Below are positions 25,689 to 33,863 of a DNA stretch of 64,000 nucleotides, one piece after another. How positions within the stretch are numbered: the stretch's first letter is position 1; each line of letters starts with the position of its first letter. The notes below the pieces were generated by a model that saw only the letters and a list, made by a program, of their open reading frames with translations, ran no database searches and had not been told where the DNA came from. The position numbers and the translations under genes were made by a program. Source of the stretch: Rhizobium sp. BK376 (lineage in GTDB: Bacteria; Pseudomonadota; Alphaproteobacteria; Rhizobiales; Rhizobiaceae); the NCBI RefSeq assembly GCF_004341625.1, contig NZ_SLZG01000013.1, positions 1-64,000 of the forward strand, read 5' to 3'.

Positions 25689-26633
25689 ATGTCTTATCTC
25701 GATAATGTGCGCGTCTTCGTTCGCGTGATGGAACTCGGTACGCTTTCAGCCGCGGGACGCGATCAGCGCGTGACCCCCGCCGTCGCCAGCAATCGTATCA
25801 AGGAGCTGGAGCGCCATCTCGGCGTGCGGCTCTTCAACCGCACGACACGCAAGCTGTCGCCGACCGAGCATGGACGCGTCTTCTACGAGGGCGCGGCCAA
25901 GATCATCGAAGCGGTGAACGAAGCGGAGGCGGCGGTCGCGGACCTGTCGCACAATCCGAAAGGCGCCCTCAGGATTACCGCGCCGCTCGGCATCGGCCGG
26001 CGACTGATCGCCTCGGGCATCCCTGAATTTCACGACAAGTATCCGGATATCGAAGTGCGTGTCCGCCTGTCGGACCATAACGTCGACATTCTCGCCGAAG
26101 GCGTCGATGTCGCCTTCAAGCTCGGCGTTCTCGAGGATTCGAACCTGCGCATGCGCGGCATCCTTAATTGCCAGCGCTTGCTCTGTGCCTCGCCGGATTA
26201 TCTTTCTCACCGCGGCATGCCTGCCAATGCCGATGCGCTGATCGCCGACAAGCACGATTGCCTGCTGCTACGCTACCCCGGCTCCAAGGAATATTTCTGG
26301 ACGCTGGTGACAGCCGAGGGTCCGCGCAAATTCGAGGTCGCCGGTCCCTATGACAGCGACGACGGCGACGTGCTGACCCAATGGGCGCTGGAGGGGCGCG
26401 GCATCATCAACAAGCCGCTCTTCGAGGTGAAGGCCTATCTCAACGAGGGCCGGCTGGTGGAAATCCTGAAGGACAGCCCGCCCGCCTCCGTGCAACTGGC
26501 CGCGATCTATCCGCACAAGCGCTTTCAGGACCCGAAGGTGCGGCTGATGATCGATTTCATGGCCGATCGCTGTCAGCGGCTGATCGGTGCGCTGTTGGAC
26601 GACGAGCCGGCCGGCGCGCTAATAGATAGTTGA
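25689..26633 (+). CDS. LysR family transcriptional regulator in the purine cluster
   Basis: From MSYLDNVRVFVRVMELGTL the protein has an N-terminal helix-turn-helix (residues about 3-60: SAAGRDQRVTPAVASNRIKELERHLGVRLFNRTTRKL) and a periplasmic-binding-protein-like effector domain (GALRITAPLGIGRRLIASG onward). At 314 residues it has the normal family length. I chose 25689 because the family starts close to the helix-turn-helix; an in-frame ATG at 25662 is possible. It is divergent from puuD and ends by overlapping the 3' end of xdhC by about 60 bases. It most likely controls purine catabolism, with urate or a purine as effector. Confidence 0.85.
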   Translation: MSYLDNVRVFVRVMELGTLSAAGRDQRVTPAVASNRIKELERHLGVRLFNRTTRKLSPTEHGRVFYEGAAKIIEAVNEAEAAVADLSHNPKGALRITAPLGIGRRLIASGIPEFHDKYPDIEVRVRLSDHNVDILAEGVDVAFKLGVLEDSNLRMRGILNCQRLLCASPDYLSHRGMPANADALIADKHDCLLLRYPGSKEYFWTLVTAEGPRKFEVAGPYDSDDGDVLTQWALEGRGIINKPLFEVKAYLNEGRLVEILKDSPPASVQLAAIYPHKRFQDPKVRLMIDFMADRCQRLIGALLDDEPAGALIDS

Positions 26634-27451
26634 TTGGCCTTTGCCGACCAGCTCAGGGCCGCAGTCATGATTTCCGCCGCAGCAAGGGTCGCGATCACCG
26701 CTGGGCGTTTGTCCTTGACTGCCGTCCCACCGATCGGGCAAACGAGCCGTCCAAAAAGTTCCGGTTGGCCGATTTCACGCGACAGCCAGTTGCGGAAGGT
26801 CGCCCGCTTGGTCTTCGAACCGATCATACCGACATAGGCGGGATCCGGGTGACGAAGCGCTTCGGCGGTGATCAGAAAATCAAGAGCGTGGTCGTGAGTC
26901 AGCACGACAAAGCTGCTTCCGGCTGGCGCATCGCGCACCACCGCTTCCGGCATTGCCGTCAGACAGGTCTCGATTCGCGGCACCGACGAGGCGGCCAGCT
27001 CATCCTCACGGGTATCGACCAGAACGACGCGCAGTGGTGCCAGTGACAGCGCCATCGCGAGCGCGTCGCCGACGTGGCCCGCCCCGAAGACGTAGACATG
27101 CGGGCGTGCAGCCATTTCCCGGTCGCTGCGGTCGATCAGCTCACAGGCGAGCTGTGGATCGAGCGCGGTGAGGTCGAGGCTGACATAGCCGCCGCAGCAC
27201 TGACCAATTTGCGGACCAAGCGGCACATTCATCCGCGTTGGGGGCGTCTGGAGCCTGAGCGCCCGCCGCGCCTGGTCGATCGCCATATGCTCGAGCTGCC
27301 CGCCGCCTATGGTCGCATAGATCGCCCGCTCCGACACCAGCATCCAGGCGTCGGTATCTCGTGGGGTCGATCCTTCGGCGCCGACCACCTCGATCAGGAT
27401 CGAGACCGGTTCGCGGCGCAGATAATCGCGGATGTCTTCGCGCGCCGGCAT
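26573..27451 (-). CDS. xdhC: xanthine dehydrogenase accessory protein XdhC
   Basis: The 292-residue protein has the XdhC/CoxI N-terminal domain (VEVVGAEGSTPR-like IEVVGAEGSTPRDTDAWML, then ATIGGGQLEHMAIDQAR and GPQIGQCCGGYVSL with the cysteine pair) and a C-terminal Rossmann part (HVYVFGAGHVGDALA, AYVGMIGSKTKRATF). XdhC binds molybdenum cofactor, helps its sulfuration and inserts it into xanthine dehydrogenase. It starts four bases after xdhB ends, so xdhA-xdhB-xdhC form one operon. Its last 60 bases overlap the converging LysR gene, an unusually long antisense overlap. Confidence 0.92.
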   Translation of the reverse strand: MPAREDIRDYLRREPVSILIEVVGAEGSTPRDTDAWMLVSERAIYATIGGGQLEHMAIDQARRALRLQTPPTRMNVPLGPQIGQCCGGYVSLDLTALDPQLACELIDRSDREMAARPHVYVFGAGHVGDALAMALSLAPLRVVLVDTREDELAASSVPRIETCLTAMPEAVVRDAPAGSSFVVLTHDHALDFLITAEALRHPDPAYVGMIGSKTKRATFRNWLSREIGQPELFGRLVCPIGGTAVKDKRPAVIATLAAAEIMTAALSWSAKANQLSISAPAGSSSNSAPISR

Positions 27452-27455
27452 GACC

Positions 27456-29810
27456 CTACTCCTTCATCGCCGCCTTCAGACGCTCGATCGCCATCAGCAC
27501 GCGCTCGGGCGTTGCCGGTGCATCGAGGCGCGGACAGATCCGGTGGTCGGCAACGCTCGCCACCGCATCCGAGAGCGCGTGCAGGACAGAAAGACCAAGC
27601 GGCAGTGGCGGCTCACCAACCGCCTTGGAGCGGTGGATCGTCGGCTCATAGGCCTCTGACCAGTTGGTGAGCGAAACGTTGAAGATCTTCGGCCGATCGG
27701 AAGCGAGCGGGATCTTGTAGGTCGATGGCGCATGCGTTCTGAGCCGGCCTTTACCATCCCACCAAAGTTCCTCGGTGGTGAGCCAACCCATGCCTTGGAT
27801 GAAACCACCCTCGATCTGCCCGATGTCGATCACTGGGTTCAGCGAGCGGCCGGTATCGTGCAGGATGTCGGTGCGCTCGACAACATATTCGCCGGTCAGC
27901 GTGTCGACCGACACCTCCGAACAGGCCGCACCATAGGCATAGTAATAGAAGGCATGACCGCGGCCCTTGGAACGATCCCAATGGATTTTCGGTGTCTTGT
28001 AAAAGCCTGCAGCGGACAGTTGAACACGTGCCAGATACGCTTTCTTGACAAGATCGGAAAAAGAGATCTCCTCGTGACCTATCCGCACCCGGTTGGGCAG
28101 GAACACCACCTGATCGGGGGGCACGCCGTGGCTTTCCGCCGCGAAAGCGATCAGCCGGTCCTTGATCTGGCGGGCGGCATTCTGCGCCGCCATGCCGTTT
28201 AGATCGGCCCCCGAGGAGGCGGCAGTCGGCGCGGTGTTCGGCACCTTGGCGGTCGTCGTTGCTGTAATCTTCACCCGATCGAGATCAATCTGGAATTCTT
28301 CCGCCACCACCTGCGCGACCTTCAGATGCAGCCCCTGCCCCATCTCCGTGCCGCCATGGTTCATGTGCACGGAGCCATCCGTATAGACATGCACCAGTGC
28401 ACCCGCCTGGTTCGATTCCGTCTTGGTGAAGGAGATGCCGAATTTTACCGGCGTGAGCGCCACCCCACGTTTGACGAAGCGGCTCTCGGCGTTGAATGCC
28501 GCGACGGCGCGGCGGCGGCCGGCATAGTCCGCGCTTTCCTCGAGCTCGGCAACGATGCGCTGGATGATGCAGTCCTCGACCTTCTGGTGATAGGGCGTGA
28601 GGTTGCGTTCCCCATCGACGCCCATCGCGTCGTAGAAATTCAGTTTGCGGATTTCCAGCGGATCCTTGCCTACGGCGAAGGCCACCTCATCGATGACTCG
28701 CTCGGCCCCCACCATGCCCTGCGGGCCGCCAAAGCCGCGGAAAGCGGTGTTGGAAACGGTGTTGGTATAGAGCGGCGCCGACTTGGCATGCACATGCGGG
28801 AAGAAATAGGCATTGTCGCAATGGAACAGCGCACGGTCGCCGACCGCGCCGGATAGGTCGGCGGAAAATCCGGCCCGAAGCGCAAAGAGGTAGTCGATCG
28901 CAAGAATGCGACCATCGTCGTCGAAGCCGACGTCGTAGTCGATGGCGAAGTCATGCCGCTTGCCGGTGGCGACCATGTCCTCGTCGCGATCGAGCCGGAT
29001 CTTGACGGCGCGCTTCAGCTTCTTGGCCGCGATCGCCGCGAGCGCAGCACACTGGTTCGCCTGTGTTTCCTTTCCGCCGAAGCCGCCGCCCATGCGGCGA
29101 ACTTCGATCGTGACGGCGTGACTCGACACGCCGAGCGCATGAGCGACCATATGCTGCGTTTCGCTCGGCGCTTGGGTCGAGCAATAGACGATAACGTCCT
29201 CATCCTCTCCCGGAATGGCCAGCGAGACTTGGCCTTCGAGATAGAAATGGTCCTGACCGCCGAGTTGCATGCGGCCCTTGATCCGGCGCGGCGCAGTCGC
29301 AAGCGCGCTGGCCGCATCGCCGCGTTTCAATGTCAGCGGTGTAAAGACCTGTCGGTGCTTGGCAACATCAAGATCCCAGATGTCTATGTCGGCCGGCAGT
29401 TCCTCGTATTCGATTTTGGCAAGACGCGCGGCACGGCGCGCAAGATCGCGTGTTTCCGCGATCACGCAGAAGATCGGCTGCCCGTGAAACTCGACCTTGT
29501 CGACCGCTAGCACGGGGTCATCATGCATGCCTGAGGGCGAAATATCATTGACGCCGGGGACATCCTCATAGGTGAGGACGGAGACCACACCAGGCGCATC
29601 ACGCACCGCCGACAGATCGACCGATTTCAGGATACCATGCGACACGCTCGACAGGCCAAGACCGGCATGCAGCGTGCCTGCGGGTTCGGTGATGTCGTCG
29701 ATATAGACGGCCGTTCCGGAGACATGTTTGTGGGCCGAGTCGTGACGCGGGCTGGAATGGACGCCGCCTACGATGCTTGTGGCCTTTAGGTCGGATGTGT
29801 GCTTGTTCAT
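27456..29810 (-). CDS. xdhB: xanthine dehydrogenase, molybdopterin-binding large subunit
   Basis: The 784-residue subunit has the aldehyde oxidase/xanthine dehydrogenase a/b hammerhead domain at the start (HKHVSGTAVYIDDITEPAGTLHAG) and molybdenum cofactor segments MGGGFGGKETQAN, FRGFGGPQGM, GGTEMGQGLHLKVAQVVAEE and near the C-terminus KAVGEPPLPLG, which holds the catalytic glutamate. It hydroxylates hypoxanthine and xanthine to urate. It is three bases from xdhA upstream and four from xdhC downstream. Length and subunit split correspond to the bacterial XdhAB form rather than the single-chain eukaryotic one. Confidence 0.95.
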   Translation of the reverse strand: MNKHTSDLKATSIVGGVHSSPRHDSAHKHVSGTAVYIDDITEPAGTLHAGLGLSSVSHGILKSVDLSAVRDAPGVVSVLTYEDVPGVNDISPSGMHDDPVLAVDKVEFHGQPIFCVIAETRDLARRAARLAKIEYEELPADIDIWDLDVAKHRQVFTPLTLKRGDAASALATAPRRIKGRMQLGGQDHFYLEGQVSLAIPGEDEDVIVYCSTQAPSETQHMVAHALGVSSHAVTIEVRRMGGGFGGKETQANQCAALAAIAAKKLKRAVKIRLDRDEDMVATGKRHDFAIDYDVGFDDDGRILAIDYLFALRAGFSADLSGAVGDRALFHCDNAYFFPHVHAKSAPLYTNTVSNTAFRGFGGPQGMVGAERVIDEVAFAVGKDPLEIRKLNFYDAMGVDGERNLTPYHQKVEDCIIQRIVAELEESADYAGRRRAVAAFNAESRFVKRGVALTPVKFGISFTKTESNQAGALVHVYTDGSVHMNHGGTEMGQGLHLKVAQVVAEEFQIDLDRVKITATTTAKVPNTAPTAASSGADLNGMAAQNAARQIKDRLIAFAAESHGVPPDQVVFLPNRVRIGHEEISFSDLVKKAYLARVQLSAAGFYKTPKIHWDRSKGRGHAFYYYAYGAACSEVSVDTLTGEYVVERTDILHDTGRSLNPVIDIGQIEGGFIQGMGWLTTEELWWDGKGRLRTHAPSTYKIPLASDRPKIFNVSLTNWSEAYEPTIHRSKAVGEPPLPLGLSVLHALSDAVASVADHRICPRLDAPATPERVLMAIERLKAAMKE

Positions 29811-29813
29811 AGC

Positions 29814-31298
29814 TTACGCGGCCTCGTATCTGGACACCTGCGCCGCGACGGCGCTGTCGGTGATTTCCATGTAGAAACGCAGCAGGAGATTGCGCGCCAC
29901 CAGTGCCCGATAGTCGGCGGTGGCGCGCATGTCGGTCAAGGGCGCATAGTCCTCGGCATATCTCTCCATGGCTGCCTCCACGGTGTTCTCGTTCCAGGGC
30001 TGGCCGAGCAGCGCCTTTTCCACGGCAGTGGCGCGCTTCGGCGTCGCCGCCATCCCACCATAGGCGATGCAGATCGATGCCACCGTTCCGTCCGCCGCCA
30101 AGGCCAGACAGAAGGCGGCTAGCGTTGCCGTAATATCCTCGTCGCGGCGCTTGGTCACCTTGTAGACGGCGAATTTTTCGCCCGGAGCCGGGACCGGAAT
30201 ATGCAAGGCCTCGACGAATTCTCCGGGCTGACGATCCTGCTTGCCATAGGCAATGAAGAAATTTTCGAGCAGAATGGTGCGCCGCTCTGCGCCCTTGCGC
30301 AAGGTCAGCGTCGCGCCGAGCGCGATCAGCGCCGGTGGCGTATCGCCGATCGGCGAGCCGTTGGCGATGTTGCCGCCGATCGTGCCCATATTGCGCACCT
30401 GCTGGCCGCCGATGCGGGTGATGAGCGGGCCAATCGCCGGAATATGCTGCGAGAGCAGCGAAATCGCCTCGCTATAAGTCACGCCGGCGCCAATGGAGAT
30501 CACGCCATCCTTCATCGCGATGGATTTCAGCTCATCGAGCCCGGCGATGAAGACCGCAGGCGCGATGTCGCGCATATGCTTGGTGACCCAGAGGCCGACA
30601 TCGGTGGAACCGGCAACGATCGTGGCGGTTGGCGATGCCTCCAGCACGGCGGCGAAATCGTCGAGATTGGCCGGCACGACCAGACGGTGCCTGCCTTCAC
30701 CGATCTCGACGCGAGCGCCATCGCGCAATGCCTTCAGGCGCGCAATCATCGCTTTTCGTTCGGCCAGCAGCGGATCCTTCTCGGTTCCGCCATAACTCGA
30801 GATCGCCCGGGCAGCCCGCAGGATCGGCTCATAACCTGTGCAACGACAGAGATTGCCCTGCAGCGCCGTCTCGATCTGCTGGTCCGTCGGGTTCGGCGTC
30901 TGCATCCAGAGCGCATAGAGCGACATGACGAAACCCGGCGTGCAGAAGCCGCATTGCGAGCCGTGAAAATCGACCATGGCCTGCTGCACCGGATGCAACC
31001 GCTCGCCGTCGCCGGCAACATGTTCGACGGTGACCACATGACAACCGTCCAGCGAGCCGAGGAAGCGGATGCAGGCATTGACGCCCTCATAGACGAGACC
31101 GCCCACCGGCGTCAGCCGGCCGACGAGTACCGTGCAGGCGCCGCAATCGCCTTCGCCGCAGCCCTCCTTCGTGCCTTTCAGCGAGCGCGAGAGACGCAAC
31201 CAGTCGAGCAACGTCTGATCGGGCGCAACATTCGCGAGGACGACGTCCTGACCGTTCAGGATAAAGCGCAGTTCGGAGCGAATTGGCGTAGCGGTCAT
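29814..31298 (-). CDS. xdhA: xanthine dehydrogenase, FeS and FAD small subunit
   Basis: The 494-residue subunit has a plant-type [2Fe-2S] ferredoxin domain (CGEGDCGACTV), a second helical [2Fe-2S] domain (CGFCTPGFVMSLYAL and CRCTGYEPIL) and an FAD domain (TIVAGSTDVGLWV and NMGTIGGNIANGSPIGD). It transfers electrons from the molybdenum centre in XdhB to NAD. Three bases separate its start from the uraH stop and three separate its stop from the xdhB start, so uraH-xdhA-xdhB-xdhC read as one operon. No cluster ligand is missing. Confidence 0.95.
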   Translation of the reverse strand: MTATPIRSELRFILNGQDVVLANVAPDQTLLDWLRLSRSLKGTKEGCGEGDCGACTVLVGRLTPVGGLVYEGVNACIRFLGSLDGCHVVTVEHVAGDGERLHPVQQAMVDFHGSQCGFCTPGFVMSLYALWMQTPNPTDQQIETALQGNLCRCTGYEPILRAARAISSYGGTEKDPLLAERKAMIARLKALRDGARVEIGEGRHRLVVPANLDDFAAVLEASPTATIVAGSTDVGLWVTKHMRDIAPAVFIAGLDELKSIAMKDGVISIGAGVTYSEAISLLSQHIPAIGPLITRIGGQQVRNMGTIGGNIANGSPIGDTPPALIALGATLTLRKGAERRTILLENFFIAYGKQDRQPGEFVEALHIPVPAPGEKFAVYKVTKRRDEDITATLAAFCLALAADGTVASICIAYGGMAATPKRATAVEKALLGQPWNENTVEAAMERYAEDYAPLTDMRATADYRALVARNLLLRFYMEITDSAVAAQVSRYEAA

Positions 31299-31301
31299 CG
31301 T

Positions 31302-31667
31302 TCAGCTCCCGCGATAGGTGGAATAGCTGTAGGGCGAGAGGAGCAGCGGCACGTGATAATGCGCATTCCTCTCGCTCATGCCGAAGCGAATCGGGATGAG
31401 ATCGAGAAACTCGGCTCGCTCGCCCAGGCCGCGGAAATAATCGCCGGCATGGAAGCGGAGTTCGTAGGTCCCGGCCTCCATGGCTTCATCAGACAGGAGC
31501 GGCGCGTCGCAGCGGCCATCATCATTGGTCTCGACGGATTTCAGATGATGCAGCGTATCGCCCTCAACCCGGTAAAGATCGATGCGCAAACCGTGGGCCG
31601 GCTTGCCGCGGGCCGTATCCAGCACATGGGTCGTTAGCCGGCCGGTTCGTTGCGAATGAGACTGCAT
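31302..31667 (-). CDS. uraH: 5-hydroxyisourate hydrolase (transthyretin-like)
   Basis: The 121-residue protein shows the two hallmarks of 5-hydroxyisourate hydrolase: the N-terminal LTTHVLDTARGKPA with its catalytic histidine and the C-terminal tetrapeptide YRGS. It hydrolyses the product of PuuD to OHCU, the substrate of the UraD domain encoded at 31828. The start at 31667 has GGAG seven bases upstream; an open extension to 31700 is less likely. It is the first gene of the uraH-xdhABC operon and is divergent from puuE-uraD. Confidence 0.93.
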   Translation of the reverse strand: MQSHSQRTGRLTTHVLDTARGKPAHGLRIDLYRVEGDTLHHLKSVETNDDGRCDAPLLSDEAMEAGTYELRFHAGDYFRGLGERAEFLDLIPIRFGMSERNAHYHVPLLLSPYSYSTYRGS

Positions 31668-31743
31668 ATTTTCTCCAGAACGTCGTTCTCCTATCTCCAC
31701 TATCCGACAGGCAGATTGCTCTGAAAAGCATCGGGATCCTTCG

Positions 31744-31759
31744 AGACTTTCAAATTTTC
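31744..31759. promoter_or_regulatory. 16-base motif shared by two purine control regions, copy 1
   Basis: AGACTTTCAAATTTTC lies in the divergent region between uraH and puuE-uraD. The identical 16 bases recur at 35326-35341 between the purine permease and the ureidoglycine aminohydrolase genes, and a partial match (CACTTTCAAAAAAAT) is in the puuD/LysR region near 25623. I infer a common regulator site for the purine regulon, possibly for the LysR protein at 25689. Confidence 0.45.
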
Positions 31760-31827
31760 CAGGGGGAATGGCGCGCGTAATTTGAGTTTACAACTCCGCC
31801 ATCGATAAAATCTGGAGGATATTTTTC

Positions 31828-33270
31828 ATGCGCTATTGCCGCGATCTCGAAGGGTATGGCGCATCGCCGCCGGCGGCCCATTGGCCTGAGGGCGCGTATA
31901 TCGCCGTACAATTCGTGCTGAACTACGAAGAGGGCGGCGAGAACTGCGTGTTGCATGGCGATGCCGCCTCAGAAGCCTTCCTGTCCGAAATCGTCGGCGC
32001 CGCCCCATGGCCGGACCAGCGGCACTGGAACATGGAATCGGTCTATGAGTATGGTGCGCGCGCCGGCTTCTGGCGACTGCACCGGCTTTTCACCGAAAAG
32101 CGCGTGCCCGTGACGGTCTATGGCATCGCCACCGCCCTGCAGCGCTCACCGAGCCAGGTCGCGGCCATGCAGGACGCCGGCTGGGAGATCGCCTCGCACG
32201 GGCTGAAATGGGTCGAGCACAAGGACATGGCGCCGGCAACCGAACGCGCGGCGATCACAGCGGCCATCCGCCTGCATGAGCTTGTAACCGGCGAGCGGCC
32301 GCGCGGATGGTATACCGGCCGATGCTCGGCCAACACCGTCGATCTGGTGGCTGAGGAAGGTGGCTTTGCCTATATCTCCGACTCCTATGCCGACGACCTC
32401 CCCTATTGGCATCAGCATGACGGCCGCCAACAGCTCGTCATTCCCTATACGCTCGACGCCAACGACATGCGCTTTGCCACGCCACAGGGCTTCAACAGCG
32501 GCGACCAGTTCTTCACCTATCTCAAGGATTCGTTCGACGCGCTCTATCTGGAAGGTGCTTCCGGCCGCCCGAAAATGATGAGCATCGGCCTGCATTGCCG
32601 CCTGATCGGCCGGCCCGGCCGCGTCATGGCGCTTGCCCGCTTCATCGACTATGTCCAAAGCCACGAGAAAGTCTGGATCGCGCGCCGCATCGATATCGCC
32701 GAGCATTGGGCGAAGGTCCATCCGCCGAGACCGGTCAGCGAGCGGCCATCGCAATTGCCGGAAGAGGTCTTCGTCGATCGCTTCGGCGGCGTCTTCGAGC
32801 ATTCCGAATGGATCGCGCGCCGAGCCTGGGCCGGTGAACTTTCTCCGGCGAACGACACCGCCATCGGGCTGCATGCAGCACTGGCCTTCCAGTTTCGCGC
32901 CGCCAGCAAAGAGGAACGGCTGCGCGTGCTCATGGCCCACCCCGATCTTGCCGGCAAGCTTGCACAGGCAAAACAGCTCACCGCCAGCTCCACCGAAGAA
33001 CAGGCATCAGCGGGCCTCGACGCGCTGACGGACGAAGAACGGACGCGGTTCACCGATCTCAACAGCCGTTATGTCATCAAATTCGGCTTCCCGTTCATCA
33101 TCGCGGTGAAAGGCTTGAACAAGGACAAGATCCTGGCGGCTTTCGAGACCCGTATCGGCAACGACCGCGACACCGAATTTTCAACCGCCCGCCGCCAGGT
33201 GGAGCGGATCGCTCTGCTGCGCCTCTCCGCCATGTTGCCCGCAGGCCTGCAATCGCCATCGGCCCCGTAA
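31828..33270 (+). CDS. puuE: bifunctional allantoinase (PuuE) and OHCU decarboxylase (UraD) fusion
   Basis: Residues about 1-310 form a polysaccharide-deacetylase-like allantoinase of the PuuE type (YIAVQFVLNYEEGGENCVLHGD, then NMESVYEYGARAGFWRLHRLF and EIASHGLKWVEHKDM). Residues about 318-475 form the OHCU decarboxylase (EHSEWIARRAWAG, the catalytic-histidine block LMAHPDLAGKLA, and YVIKFGFPFIIAVKGLNKDKIL). The fusion would convert OHCU to allantoin and then to allantoate in a single protein. The ATG at 31828 follows a TGGAGG site. In many bacteria these are separate genes; the fusion is known from rhizobial and related genomes. The neighbours are uraH upstream and the broken allA downstream. 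Confidence 0.93.
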   Translation: MRYCRDLEGYGASPPAAHWPEGAYIAVQFVLNYEEGGENCVLHGDAASEAFLSEIVGAAPWPDQRHWNMESVYEYGARAGFWRLHRLFTEKRVPVTVYGIATALQRSPSQVAAMQDAGWEIASHGLKWVEHKDMAPATERAAITAAIRLHELVTGERPRGWYTGRCSANTVDLVAEEGGFAYISDSYADDLPYWHQHDGRQQLVIPYTLDANDMRFATPQGFNSGDQFFTYLKDSFDALYLEGASGRPKMMSIGLHCRLIGRPGRVMALARFIDYVQSHEKVWIARRIDIAEHWAKVHPPRPVSERPSQLPEEVFVDRFGGVFEHSEWIARRAWAGELSPANDTAIGLHAALAFQFRAASKEERLRVLMAHPDLAGKLAQAKQLTASSTEEQASAGLDALTDEERTRFTDLNSRYVIKFGFPFIIAVKGLNKDKILAAFETRIGNDRDTEFSTARRQVERIALLRLSAMLPAGLQSPSAP

Positions 33271-33304
33271 CAATCAGCGGCGTGAAAAGCATAGGGAGAC
33301 CAAC

Positions 33305-33788
33305 ATGAAGGAAATCGAGATCCAGCCTCTTACCAAAGCCGCCTTCGCTCCTTTCGGCGAGGTGATCGAAATGGGAGGGGCGCGGAATCCCCATCAATGC
33401 CGGGACCTGTATCCGCTACCACGACCTCGCCAATATCGAGACCACGGGCGAGAAGGCGCGGCCGATGATCAGCCTGATGCGGGCCGAACCTCGCGCGCTG
33501 CCGCTCGAACTGAAGATGGTGGAGCGGCACCCCCTCGGCAGCCAGGCCTTCATTCCGCTGGGAGACCACAGGTTTCTGGTGGTCGTGGCAGAAGAAACGG
33601 AGAATGGCCCCGGTGAGCCGCTGGCCTTCCGCACCGGGCCGGGACAGGGCGTCAATATCGCACGCAATGTCTGGCATGGCGTGCTGACGCCTCTCGACCA
33701 CCTGTCGGATTTCGCGGTCGTCGACCGGGGCGGAGACGGCGTCAATCTGGAAGAGCATTACTATGGGGAAGCCTTCCTCATCCGCTGA
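33305..33788 (+). pseudogene. allA: ureidoglycolate lyase gene with a frameshift
   Basis: The reading frame starts MKEIEIQPLTKAAFAPFGEV at 33305 with a GGGAGA site and loses homology after GARN at about 33392. The correct continuation, INAGTCIRYHDLANIETTGEKARP, lies in another frame and runs through ERHPLGSQAFIPLGDHRFL and GVNIARNVWHGVL to the stop at 33788. The switch is at a run of four C (33392-33396 region), consistent with a two-base loss or one-base gain. Intact AllA releases glyoxylate and urea from ureidoglycolate. All the catalytic C-terminal part is conserved, so the change is recent or a sequencing error. It follows puuE-uraD by 35 bases. Confidence 0.85.
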
Positions 33789-33813
33789 TCGACCATCGTT
33801 AGACCAACATGCA

Positions 33814-33851
33814 AATAAGCCGGGCCGTCCTTTCGAACGGCCCGGCTTATT
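33814..33851. terminator. strong bidirectional terminator hairpin
   Basis: AATAAGCCGGGCCGT at 33814-33828 pairs perfectly with ACGGCCCGGCTTATT at 33837-33851 around an eight-base loop. The 15-bp stem with A/T-rich ends lies between the converging allA and purine permease genes, so it can serve both strands. Confidence 0.85.
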
Positions 33852-33863
33852 CTTGGCTGCGTC

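Noticed and set aside
30201..31637. A 478-codon open frame opposite xdhA and uraH
   Set aside because: xdhA has all FeS and FAD motifs in the other strand; the frame has no recognisable motif.
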